Below are positions 1-6,981 of a stretch of 8,850 nt of DNA, piece by piece; position 1 is the first letter of the stretch, and every line of letters starts with the position of its first letter. Origin of the DNA: Planctomycetota bacterium. Its GTDB lineage: Bacteria > JAJVIF01 > JAPKYR01. The notes under the pieces are model-generated. The model did no database searches. It was not told where the DNA came from and saw only the letters and a list, made by a program, of their open reading frames with translations. Both the position numbers and the translations under genes were made by a program. The stretch lies in NCBI GenBank assembly GCA_030673355.1, contig DAOVJF010000086.1, positions 1-8,850 on the forward strand, in the 5' to 3' direction.

Positions 1-831
1 CAGGGAATTGTAATGTGGGGCGGTAAGAAAATGTCGAAGAGCCAGGGCAATGTCGAGGACCCAAAGAGCCTGACAAAACTATACGGCGCCGACACCACCC
101 GCCTGTTCATCCTTTTCGCGTCACCGCCGGAAAGAGACATCGACTGGGAGGACCATATCGAACGCGGCCCGGACGAACCCAGAGATTCGTACCCGCCGAA
201 AGATTATCGCATGACCGGCATGGAAGGCCAGTTCCGTTTCCTGAACCGGATATGGCGTATGGTTTATAAACATCGTGAGGAATGCGCTGGCTTAATCCCG
301 ACCGACGGCACTGTGGGTGAAATCGAAGATGAAAATGTCAGGAGAGCCGTACATCATGCTATCAGGGAAGTAACCCTGGATATCGACGAGCGCATGACAT
401 TGAATACAGCGATCGCCCGCATGATGGAGCTTTACAACACGCTGGCTGAATTTGCGTCGAAACGGTATGACCCATCGAACGAATCCAACCGGTCCGACCT
501 GGCAAAAGGTACCGGAATTTTGTTACGGCTGCTGTCGCCATATGCTCCGCATATCGCTGAAGAATCGTGGGAAGGCCTGGGGAACCCGAAAAGCATTTTT
601 ACTACCCCCTGGCCTGAATTCAACGAGGAATTCCTGCTTCGGGACACGATGAAAATCGCGATCCAGGTGATGGGTAAACTGCGGGACGCTATCGAGATCC
701 CGGTCGATATCAATAAGGCCGACCTTGAGGAAGCGTGTAAAACCGAAAAGGTCAGGAAACACCTTGAAGGCAAAGAAATCGTGAAGGTGATAGTTGTACC
801 GAACAAACTGGTGAATTTCGTCGCGAAATAA
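1..831 (+). CDS. leuS: Leucyl-tRNA synthetase, C-terminal part (5' end outside window)
   Basis: Class I aminoacyl-tRNA synthetase that charges tRNA-Leu with leucine in the cytoplasm. The reading frame is open from base 1, so the upstream catalytic and editing domains lie outside the window; 276 residues are visible. The KMSKS loop, which stabilises the adenylation transition state, is at visible residues 10-14 and is followed by the family-typical QGNV and the YGADTTRLFILFASPPE stretch. The helical anticodon-binding domain follows (about 75-210), and the C-terminal domain ends in VIVVPNKLVNFVAK, as LeuRS proteins usually do. Between DWED and GMEGQFRFLNRIW there are about 20 extra residues compared with the usual short link in bacterial LeuRS. 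The segment QVMGKLRD has Met and Asp where QVNGKLRG is common. The stop is TAA at 829-831. The next gene converges from the other strand. The identification is secure. Confidence 0.95.
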   Translation, partial: QGIVMWGGKKMSKSQGNVEDPKSLTKLYGADTTRLFILFASPPERDIDWEDHIERGPDEPRDSYPPKDYRMTGMEGQFRFLNRIWRMVYKHREECAGLIPTDGTVGEIEDENVRRAVHHAIREVTLDIDERMTLNTAIARMMELYNTLAEFASKRYDPSNESNRSDLAKGTGILLRLLSPYAPHIAEESWEGLGNPKSIFTTPWPEFNEEFLLRDTMKIAIQVMGKLRDAIEIPVDINKADLEEACKTEKVRKHLEGKEIVKVIVVPNKLVNFVAK

Positions 832-849
832 ATAAAAACAAAATTATCA

Positions 850-882
850 ATGGGGACAGATGAACACCAATACCCTATTTTT
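850..882. terminator. Weak bidirectional terminator candidate between convergent genes
   Basis: ATGGGG (850-855) can pair with CCCTAT (873-878), giving six pairs including one G-T, around a 17-nt loop. A run of five T (878-882) follows on the plus strand, and the minus-strand side is also T-rich. It lies between the stops of leuS and the facing lipoprotein gene, where a shared terminator would be expected. The long loop and short stem make it a weak candidate. Confidence 0.25.
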
Positions 883-2755
883 ACCAAAGCTGGATTGTTG
901 AGTATGCATGTGTTGACGGAATGGCGGAAAAGGAAGCTGTAAAAGCTAAACCCTCATATACTCCTACTGCGGAAGGCCCCAGGGGTACAGGTGCCGTGCT
1001 GATATACTGTGGATCGGCAGGATCGGTAAAATCGTAAACCCTGAGATGTAAGGAATAATCCGCGAGGTAAACATAATTTCCTATCACCTGCATGTCTATT
1101 CCTTTCAAACCGGAGATAGTACTGAATTTACTGGGTTTCGCAGGATTTGTCACATCATAAACTGAAAGGAGGGCATCTTTAGTCCACGAGTCAGCCTCAA
1201 GTAAAAATAAACGCCCCATTGATGCTTTAATTCTATATGGAGTGGAAGAAAGATAGATAGTGTTCACGGTAAATGGGTTAGTTGGATCGTTAACATCAAT
1301 TATCTTCATAGAATGGATAAAGTCTTTATCTACAATATACGCATAACCGTTTAATACAGTGACACTAGTTCCCCTTCCACCATCCAATGAACCGAGGATT
1401 TCAGGATTAGCAGGCTCCTGAATGTCTATTGTAAGAAACTGAGGGTTTTCTGGATATACAGGAGGATGAGTGATCTTCCCCCATACATATGCGATCTCGT
1501 CGTGAATTGTAATGCAGTAACCATATCCAAAAATTGTTTGCACGATTTGCGGCTGCTCAGGTTCGCTTATGTCAAGAACTTGCAGTGTTGCACCACTGCT
1601 TACGAGATACAGGTGATCCTGGTATATGGCCAGCCCATTGCATTGTCCCACTGTCCCCACAATCCTAATGAGTGCAAGATTTTCAGGATCATTTAGATCG
1701 AAAATATACAGAAGCCCGTAATAAGAAACGAATGCATAATTTTTATAAACTTCTATTTGCGGGTCCGTTTGATAAATTAAATGAAAATCATCCGTATCAA
1801 AAGATCCAATCGTAGTTACGTTATCGGGATACCCGATGGATATTTCAACAGGATCCGAAATAGTTTCCCACCCGGCGGAATCTGTCACTGTAACCCTGAC
1901 CTCAAAAGTCCCTGCTTCAATAAACACATGGGTGGTCACCGGCTCAGGGCTGGACCCGGTCATTTCCCCATCTCCCCAATCCCATGAGTAAGTTAGATCA
2001 TCTCCATCGGGATCGGACGATTCGGAAGCATCGAAAATCAGCTCCATTCCCGGTTGCCAGCCTCCAGGCGCTTCATAGTAAAAAACCGCTGTCGGCTCGG
2101 ACCCGGGCCGGTATATCTCGATGGTTTGACTGCTTGAATTTTCCAGTCCAACCATATCCCTGACTGTCAGGACCACTTCATAGACGCCTGGATCAGTGTA
2201 GATGTGAGTCATTATTGAGTGTTCCGACGTTTCCAACTCGCTCTCATCTCCCCAATCCCAGGTAAAAGTCAAGTCATCTCCGTCGGGATCGGACGTATCG
2301 GAAGCATCGAAAACTATCTCCAACCCCGGGTGCGGGCCATCAGGCGCTTCAAAGGAAAAAAACGCCACAGGTTCGGATCCTGGCGGGTAAATTTCGATGA
2401 TCTGTATGCTTGAATTTTCAAGGCCAATATTATCCCTTACTGTCAGGATCGCTTCATATGAACCTTGATCGGTGTAGATATGAGTCACAATTGAATTTTT
2501 GAATGTTTCGTTCTCGCTCTCATCCCCCCAATCCCAAATATATTCAGCTATCCAGAGCTGTGGGGAGACTTCGGATTCGGAAGCATCGAAATAAATAATA
2601 TTCCCCGGTTGGTAGGTTGTGGATGCGGTGTGGGTAAATATAGCACTGAGATCGTCGTCACTTGATGGTGTGACAGCCCCGTTAGTGTTCGAACACCCGA
2701 TCGTAAAAAGAATCACCGAATATACAAGAAAGAGAAAAGGATTTCTGTAACACAC
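881..2755 (-). CDS. Lipoprotein with three PKD domains and an LVIVD-type beta-propeller
   Basis: Predicted surface or periplasmic lipoprotein of 624 residues; no catalytic motif is seen, so a binding or adhesion role is an inference. Starting at GTG 2755, the N-terminus is a short signal with R4, a hydrophobic stretch and a lipobox-like TIGC ending at Cys21. Three PKD domains follow (about 37-123, 128-215, 220-308), each with the WDWGD motif and a THxY/F...G.(Y/F)E...TV(R/T)D strand. Residues about 333-624 form six clear repeats plus a C-terminal half repeat of the pattern 'YAYIVD...L.IIDVNDPTNP', typical of LVIVD repeats and probably a seven-bladed propeller. The frame stays open for 45 more codons up to an ATG at 2890, but that start has no ribosome site, lies upstream of the likely promoter and would bury the signal peptide. 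GTG 2755 has GGAGG six bases upstream. The gene converges on leuS and diverges from the hydrolase gene. The native ligand is unknown. Confidence 0.9.
   Translation of the reverse strand: MCYRNPFLFLVYSVILFTIGCSNTNGAVTPSSDDDLSAIFTHTASTTYQPGNIIYFDASESEVSPQLWIAEYIWDWGDESENETFKNSIVTHIYTDQGSYEAILTVRDNIGLENSSIQIIEIYPPGSEPVAFFSFEAPDGPHPGLEIVFDASDTSDPDGDDLTFTWDWGDESELETSEHSIMTHIYTDPGVYEVVLTVRDMVGLENSSSQTIEIYRPGSEPTAVFYYEAPGGWQPGMELIFDASESSDPDGDDLTYSWDWGDGEMTGSSPEPVTTHVFIEAGTFEVRVTVTDSAGWETISDPVEISIGYPDNVTTIGSFDTDDFHLIYQTDPQIEVYKNYAFVSYYGLLYIFDLNDPENLALIRIVGTVGQCNGLAIYQDHLYLVSSGATLQVLDISEPEQPQIVQTIFGYGYCITIHDEIAYVWGKITHPPVYPENPQFLTIDIQEPANPEILGSLDGGRGTSVTVLNGYAYIVDKDFIHSMKIIDVNDPTNPFTVNTIYLSSTPYRIKASMGRLFLLEADSWTKDALLSVYDVTNPAKPSKFSTISGLKGIDMQVIGNYVYLADYSLHLRVYDFTDPADPQYISTAPVPLGPSAVGVYEGLAFTASFSAIPSTHAYSTIQLW
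1832..2647 (-). repeat. Three tandem PKD-coding repeat units (about 276-279 bp each)
   Basis: The three PKD domains are tandem copies that are still recognisable in the DNA. The marker GGAAGCATCGAAA recurs around 2024, 2300 and 2579, giving periods of 276 and 279 bases (92 and 93 codons). The units coding PKD2 and PKD3 share long stretches, including the CGGGATCGGAC segment and a similar linker coding IEIYxPGSEP. The unit nearest the N-terminus lacks the SDPDGDDL segment and is more divergent. This indicates internal duplication within the gene. Confidence 0.85.
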
Positions 2756-2766
2756 AGCATGCCTCC
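2753..2766 (-). promoter_or_regulatory. Ribosome binding site that fixes the GTG start of the PKD/LVIVD lipoprotein
   Basis: On the minus strand GGAGG (2766 to 2762) stands six bases before GTG (2755 to 2753). An ATG at 2760-2758 is in another frame and gives no signal peptide. The GTG start places a clean lipoprotein signal at the very N-terminus. Confidence 0.8.
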
Positions 2767-2810
2767 AATTTGGATTAAATTGTTTGCCTTGAAATCCCGT
2801 TATTAATCTG

Positions 2811-2838
2811 ATTATAATGCACAATCCATTAATTGCAA
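2811..2838 (-). promoter_or_regulatory. Sigma70-type promoter of the PKD/LVIVD lipoprotein gene
   Basis: Minus strand: TTGCAA (2838 to 2833), a 16-base spacer, then a consensus TATAAT (2816 to 2811). The transcription start would be near 2804, giving a leader of about 50 bases before the GTG start. It lies downstream of the alternative ATG at 2890, which argues against that longer reading. Confidence 0.6.
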
Positions 2839-2882
2839 AATGAATGCCAATACAATGATTATTATGTAATGAAGTAAATATG

Positions 2883-2911
2883 TTGCGCAAACCTCAATTT
2901 GAAATTATAAA
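2883..2911 (+). promoter_or_regulatory. Promoter of the alpha/beta hydrolase gene, very close to its ATG
   Basis: TTGCGC (2883-2888), a 17-base spacer and TATAAA (2906-2911). The start of transcription would be about 2917-2919, only a few bases before ATG 2921. No Shine-Dalgarno sequence is visible before that ATG, which fits a leaderless or nearly leaderless mRNA. The region is AT-rich, so a chance match is possible. Confidence 0.45.
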
Positions 2912-2920
2912 ATAACCAGT

Positions 2921-3865
2921 ATGAGTCCAGAATTAATAAAACGTCTTAAAGTAGGTTGTTTATCTGTCATGGCTATTGTCATTGTCCTGTTAATCGTCCT
3001 TTTCGTTGGGGCTTACAAACTTTCAGAGAGAGCCTATGTGCTACCCCAATATGACAGGCTGATCCCCGGATCGCCGACAGATGCTCTCGGTCCGCTGGCC
3101 CAAACAGTCCGGTGCCTTAACTCCGAGGGTGAATATGTGCCCGCCTGGTATCACGAAGGCGAAAACGGTGCCGCGATTCTTTTCCTCCATGGACTGGGCG
3201 GGAATCGATCGCAACTTAAGGAGACCGCCGGGCTTCTTTTGAATCAGGGCTATGGCGTGCTTTTGATCGACCAGAGCGGTCACGGCGTACATCCCGCGCG
3301 AATCAATACGTTTGGGCGCCGCGAATCGATAGACGCGATCGCCGGGATCGACTGGCTCAGGGAACGTGATGAGGTGGACCCGCACCGGATCGGGATTTTC
3401 GGCTCCTCCATGGGCGGCACGACAGCCATTTATGCCGCATCGCGGGATCCCGACCTTGCCTGCGTCGTCGCCGATTCTTCATACGCCGATCTCGAGGAGC
3501 AGGCGTATCACGATCTGGAGATGGGGTTCAAGGGATTCCAAATTTCCCGAATCTGGCGTCCTACATTCGTAAAGACCTTTTTACTTATGGCGCCGATTTT
3601 TATCGGTAAATGGGCCGGCTTCGAGGACCCGGTCGATGTTCTTCCCGATATTCAATGTCCATTGTTTCTCAGCCACGGTCAGGAGGACACAAGGATCGAT
3701 GTCGACCAGTACTTTTTACTTCTCAATGCCGCCAGGCAGAACGGTTTGGATGTTACCAGTTACCTTGCTGAAGGTCGGGACCACACGACGTATGTCCATG
3801 ACCAGGCGTATCTGAACAGTATCTATGTATTTTTCCGAAGGCATTTGTGGGATACGGGTGAGTAA
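2921..3865 (+). CDS. Membrane-anchored alpha/beta hydrolase (serine hydrolase, COG1073/S33-like)
   Basis: A 314-residue serine hydrolase of the alpha/beta fold, with substrate unknown (esterase, lipase or peptidase are all possible). Residues about 11-32 are a single hydrophobic helix after the charged start SPELIKRLK, with no clear signal-peptidase site, so it is probably an N-terminal anchor with the catalytic domain outside the cytoplasm. HGLGGN at 90-95 is the oxyanion-hole strand. DQSGHG (117-122) corresponds to the common DxRGHG, with Ser in place of Arg. GSSMG (161-165) is the nucleophile elbow with Ser163. HGQED (252-256) supplies the likely acid Asp256, and GRDH (285-288) the likely His288. 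The core therefore looks complete and active. The ATG has no ribosome site, and a promoter lies directly upstream. The gene ends 13 bases from the stop of the convergent OstA/LptD-like gene. The family is certain, the biological role is not. Confidence 0.9.
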   Translation: MSPELIKRLKVGCLSVMAIVIVLLIVLFVGAYKLSERAYVLPQYDRLIPGSPTDALGPLAQTVRCLNSEGEYVPAWYHEGENGAAILFLHGLGGNRSQLKETAGLLLNQGYGVLLIDQSGHGVHPARINTFGRRESIDAIAGIDWLRERDEVDPHRIGIFGSSMGGTTAIYAASRDPDLACVVADSSYADLEEQAYHDLEMGFKGFQISRIWRPTFVKTFLLMAPIFIGKWAGFEDPVDVLPDIQCPLFLSHGQEDTRIDVDQYFLLLNAARQNGLDVTSYLAEGRDHTTYVHDQAYLNSIYVFFRRHLWDTGE

Positions 3866-3878
3866 ATTCCGCATATAT

Positions 3879-5447
3879 TTACTTCAAGCTCCCAGGCAGA
3901 CCGAAGAAAATTGAAGCGGTTTCGTCTTTGATATCCCATCCAAACGAAACCTGAAACGAATCGAGTATATAGGTCATGTGATATTCCTGATGCTCGAAGT
4001 CATCCTCCAGAAGATCCCATGCCCAGTCTATCCCCGCACCCCACCGCCGGCTGATTCGTGTCTGTTGCCTTAGTCCGATCACTTCCCTCACTCCTGGGAT
4101 ATCGAACCTGAACGGCGTCCTCCCCCAGTCGCTTAAATGACTGTATGTCAGGGTTGCCCCCCAGTGGGGAGAATCCATATACCTCAACCTGAGTCCGCTC
4201 TCGAGAGTGGAATAGTTGTGTCCCCGCTCATAAAATTTATCGAGGTACACAAGCGAACCTGTCAGGGAGAAATCATCGAACTTGATTCCGGAATGCTCGA
4301 TTATCGCGCTGTATCCCCACCGGTCAAGATCGGTACCGGTAGTCATATCGCGTAGATGCCCCCAGAATCCCGATAGCTGGAAACCAAACGGGGAGTCTCC
4401 TATCGCCGCCATGTCCCGTCTGAAGGTAATTTCAGGTTCCGCGCGGGTCGGCACTGTGTACCCGTCCCAGTTTTCTTCCCTCCTGTAACCGGTCCTGATC
4501 TCACCGCTGTAATCTCCGAGATCGCCTTCCAGCCTGAGTTCCGGATATGAACGGTCCCATGGGAACAAATCCAGCTCGAAAATCAATTGCGGACCGACCT
4601 CGAATGGATCCAGCACGAAATCGTACGCAACCGACTGTGCGATATGAAATCCGGCATCTTTTTCAACACCGATCTCGGGCAGTGGAAATGTAAATCCCGG
4701 CTCGGTAATTCGAAGAAAACTCCGGCGTAACGGGAATGGAACCAGGTTAATCCTGTTACCGAATATTGTAACCGAGACATTCGATGTTGCGGCGCGAAGG
4801 ATTTCGCGGTTTCCGGTTAACGGATGTGTCCCGACATCAAATTTGATTTCACGGGAGTCAAATGCAAGATCGGGATTATCCAGATCGCCAAGCGACAGGC
4901 AGGGACGCTTGAGGATCGCCGAATCGGTTCCAAGCCACATGACATCCGTGGTGAAGTTCACCTCATAGGTTTCAGTTATTCCGTAACCGAATTCAGCGGG
5001 TGACACGGTATATGACCCGCGGACATCGGTACAGACCCCGCTGTATACCCCGGCTTCCTCTTCTGCCTTCGGGAAATCGATCACCATGTCATGGCACTCG
5101 AACCGGGCCTTGCCGTCCATGCCCGTAACTATTACCTCCGGACCGGCTTCAAGCCTTGAAACCTGCTCACCGTCGAATAGTGCTTCAATATGTTCCGTCT
5201 CGACCAGGATGTCGCCAAACGACGCAGTTACGTTACCGTCCCATAACGCACGTTCCCGGAGCACAAGCTCACCGTCAATTTCTTCATATTCCTGTTCGAA
5301 TGTAAACTCATCCCCCTGTACCGAGAGCCTGTCGCCTTGGGGGAGTAGAAGATTGGTTTCCTGCGCGAGTAGAATGACCGGCCAGGCGACCATTGTGATC
5401 GCCACCATGATAGATGTGAATGTGTTTATGTGACGGTAAAACTTCAA
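3879..5447 (-). CDS. OstA/LptD-like outer-membrane protein (short form)
   Basis: Predicted outer-membrane protein of 522 residues related to the LPS-assembly protein LptD. Residues 1-29 form a signal peptide (K2, R5, hydrophobic core, cleavage after ILLA). Residues about 66-145 have the alternating pattern of the OstA/LptA beta-jellyroll, with WDGNVTASFGDILVETEHIE and later VIVTGMDGKARFECHDMVIDF. Residues about 183-270 match the order of LptD landmarks: a Cys, NPDLAFDSREIKF, a strand ending in INLVPFPLRRS, then PGFTFPLPEIGVEKDAGFHIAQ. The rest (about 270-522) is rich in aromatic, alternating strands and looks like a beta-barrel. It is much shorter than typical LptD (roughly 750-800 residues in Proteobacteria), so it may be a divergent LptD or a paralogue exporting something else. 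Cys 118, 139 and 183 could form disulfides. The start is TTG; no ATG lies upstream in frame, and a stop closes the frame about 36 bases upstream. ATG at codon 14 is an alternative. No other lpt gene is nearby. Confidence 0.75.
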   Translation of the reverse strand: MKFYRHINTFTSIMVAITMVAWPVILLAQETNLLLPQGDRLSVQGDEFTFEQEYEEIDGELVLRERALWDGNVTASFGDILVETEHIEALFDGEQVSRLEAGPEVIVTGMDGKARFECHDMVIDFPKAEEEAGVYSGVCTDVRGSYTVSPAEFGYGITETYEVNFTTDVMWLGTDSAILKRPCLSLGDLDNPDLAFDSREIKFDVGTHPLTGNREILRAATSNVSVTIFGNRINLVPFPLRRSFLRITEPGFTFPLPEIGVEKDAGFHIAQSVAYDFVLDPFEVGPQLIFELDLFPWDRSYPELRLEGDLGDYSGEIRTGYRREENWDGYTVPTRAEPEITFRRDMAAIGDSPFGFQLSGFWGHLRDMTTGTDLDRWGYSAIIEHSGIKFDDFSLTGSLVYLDKFYERGHNYSTLESGLRLRYMDSPHWGATLTYSHLSDWGRTPFRFDIPGVREVIGLRQQTRISRRWGAGIDWAWDLLEDDFEHQEYHMTYILDSFQVSFGWDIKDETASIFFGLPGSLK

Positions 5448-5479
5448 TTTATTTTTCGTGTCTATTCGATTCCCGCCGG

Positions 5480-5485
5480 ATTATA
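5480..5485 (-). promoter_or_regulatory. -10 element upstream of the OstA/LptD-like gene
   Basis: A consensus TATAAT is read on the minus strand (5485 to 5480), 32 bases before the TTG start. No good -35 hexamer is seen at the usual distance. The predicted leader of about 25 bases is A-rich (CGAAAAATAAA just before TTG) and has no Shine-Dalgarno sequence. Confidence 0.4.
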
Positions 5486-5503
5486 CCATGATGGTTACGG
5501 TCA

Positions 5504-5530
5504 TTGCGGATATCCGTTTCCAATTATGCT
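5504..5530 (+). promoter_or_regulatory. Possible promoter of rmuC
   Basis: TTGCGG (5504-5509) and TATGCT (5525-5530) are separated by 15 bases, shorter than the preferred 17. The leader would be about 25 bases before ATG 5563. If used, it lies back to back with the promoter of the minus-strand OstA/LptD-like gene. Confidence 0.3.
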
Positions 5531-5550
5531 ATTGTAAGCTTAGTTTTCCA

Positions 5551-5565
5551 GGGAGGTTCACAATG
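5551..5565 (+). promoter_or_regulatory. Ribosome binding site that fixes the rmuC start
   Basis: GGGAGG (5551-5556) is followed by six bases and ATG (5563-5565). The frame stays open for 35 codons upstream to an ATG at 5458, but that stretch has no ribosome site and overlaps the predicted promoter. From 5563 the protein begins directly with its membrane helix, as RmuC proteins do. Confidence 0.85.
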
Positions 5566-6951
5566 GACTGGATCAGCCTGATTGGTGGATTAATACTGGG
5601 CGGTATAGTCGGATTCCTGATAGCGCATTTCGCCGGAAAAGCCAGGGTCGAGAAAGCTCGCGGGCAGCTCGACGTCCGCATGCAGGCAGTCAACGATCTC
5701 ACGCTGCGGATCGAGGGCATGAATGAGCGTATTGATGTGTTAAATACAGAACTTAAAGAGGAAGGCCAGAACCGTGTTAAGGCTGAATCGAAACTCGAAG
5801 ACCTCCAGGACCAGGTTAAATTTATCGAAGAAGCTAAGAAGACACTTGGCACAACATTTAAGGCATTGTCTTCGGATGTTTTAAATACCAGCAATGAAGC
5901 TTTCCTGAAACTCGCGCAATCCAAGCTTGAAAAATACCAGACAGAGGCTAAGGGGGATTTAACCGAACGCCAGAAAGCTATCGAAAATCTCGTCAAGCCA
6001 ATGAAGGAGAATCTCGAAAAATACCAGAAATTGATTTCGGATATGTCCGAGAAGCAAACCGGGCAATATACAAGCCTTCAGGACCAGGTCAAGGCCCTCC
6101 TCGAATCGGAATTATCCCTTAAAACCGAGACAAGCAAACTGGTGACAGCTTTATCTTCTCCGAAAGTCAGGGGGCGATGGGGTGAATTGACACTCAAACG
6201 TGTCGCCGAACTTGCCGGCATGGTCGAACGATGCGACTTTTATGAACAGGAAACCGTGGACACCGAAGACGGGAAGCTTCGTCCCGACATGATGGTCAAC
6301 CTGCCAAACGGCCGTCGGATCGTTGTCGACGCGAAGGCCCCGCTTGCGGGATACCTTGAAGCGGTCGATTGTGCGACCGAAGAAGATCGCTCCACACATC
6401 TCACAAAATACGCTTCGCATGTCAAAAAACATTGCCTTGATCTGAGTAGAAAAGAATACTGGGACCAGTTCGATGAAGCGCCTGAATTTGTCGTTATGTT
6501 CCTTCCCGGAGAACAATTCCTTGGCGCTGCATTGCAGGAAGAACCCGATTTATTAGAGGATGCCTTCCGCCAGAAAGTGATACTCGCGACACCTGCCACC
6601 CTGATTGCTTTACTTAAAGCTGTCGCGTACGGCTGGCGTCAGGAAGCGCTCGAGGAAAACGCAAAACAGATCTCAGAACTCGGCAAAGAGCTTTACGAGC
6701 GCCTTGCGGTAATGATCGATCACTTCCAGAATGTCGGGAAAAACCTGGATCGCAGCCTGAAAGCCTACAACGATGCAGTGGGCTCCCTAAACACGCGCGT
6801 AATCGTTTCGGGTCGAAAATTCAAAGAGCTTGGAGTATCAAGTCCCAAGGAACTCCCCGACCTGGAGAAGATAGATACTTCCACAAGGTCTATCACCCCA
6901 ATCGGCTACGAAATCAATCCCCCCGAAGATAAACCATCCGCCCAGGCCTGA
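5563..6951 (+). CDS. rmuC: DNA recombination protein RmuC
   Basis: A 462-residue RmuC-family protein, in E. coli linked to limiting recombination at short inverted repeats. Residues 2-25 are a membrane helix (DWISLIGGLILGGIVGFLIA), followed by a long charged coiled coil (about 28-190) rich in Glu, Lys, Leu and Gln. The conserved RmuC domain starts near SPKVRGRWGELTLKRVAELAGM (about 199-220). It includes PDMMV (241-245) and VVDAKAPL (254-261). Together, Asp242, Asp256 and Lys258 fit the PD-(D/E)xK nuclease signature to which RmuC has been assigned. Further on are FLPGEQFL (about 313-320), ATPATLIALLKAVAYGWRQE and the final GRKFKELG. Length and order are normal for the family and the protein looks intact. 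It is divergent from the OstA/LptD-like gene with 115 bases between starts. The next gene begins 192 bases downstream after a hairpin-containing spacer. Confidence 0.95.
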   Translation: MDWISLIGGLILGGIVGFLIAHFAGKARVEKARGQLDVRMQAVNDLTLRIEGMNERIDVLNTELKEEGQNRVKAESKLEDLQDQVKFIEEAKKTLGTTFKALSSDVLNTSNEAFLKLAQSKLEKYQTEAKGDLTERQKAIENLVKPMKENLEKYQKLISDMSEKQTGQYTSLQDQVKALLESELSLKTETSKLVTALSSPKVRGRWGELTLKRVAELAGMVERCDFYEQETVDTEDGKLRPDMMVNLPNGRRIVVDAKAPLAGYLEAVDCATEEDRSTHLTKYASHVKKHCLDLSRKEYWDQFDEAPEFVVMFLPGEQFLGAALQEEPDLLEDAFRQKVILATPATLIALLKAVAYGWRQEALEENAKQISELGKELYERLAVMIDHFQNVGKNLDRSLKAYNDAVGSLNTRVIVSGRKFKELGVSSPKELPDLEKIDTSTRSITPIGYEINPPEDKPSAQA

Positions 6952-6981
6952 TTCAAACATTTAAGTAGTAATATCCCGTGG

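Noticed and set aside
432..887. Minus-strand open frame of about 150 codons opposite leuS
   Set aside because: It lies wholly opposite the conserved leuS C-terminus, and the product has no recognisable domain. It is a shadow frame.
3861..3883. Inverted repeat AGTAAAT...ATTTACT spanning both convergent stop codons
   Set aside because: The symmetry largely comes from two facing TAA stops with similar AT-rich flanks. The stem is seven mostly A-T pairs and no T-run follows, so it is not convincing as a terminator.
5086..5433. Plus-strand open frame of about 115 codons opposite the OstA/LptD-like gene
   Set aside because: The product is Ser/Thr-rich low-complexity sequence, as expected from reading the opposite strand. 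It has no domain and lies inside a well-supported gene.
5458..5562. Extended rmuC start at ATG 5458
   Set aside because: No ribosome site is present, the stretch covers both promoter candidates, and it would place 35 residues before the membrane helix. ATG 5563 with GGGAGG is far better.
5529..6599. Several minus-strand open frames opposite rmuC
   Set aside because: All are antisense to conserved RmuC coding sequence and their products look like shadow translations (runs of Ser and Arg, no motifs).
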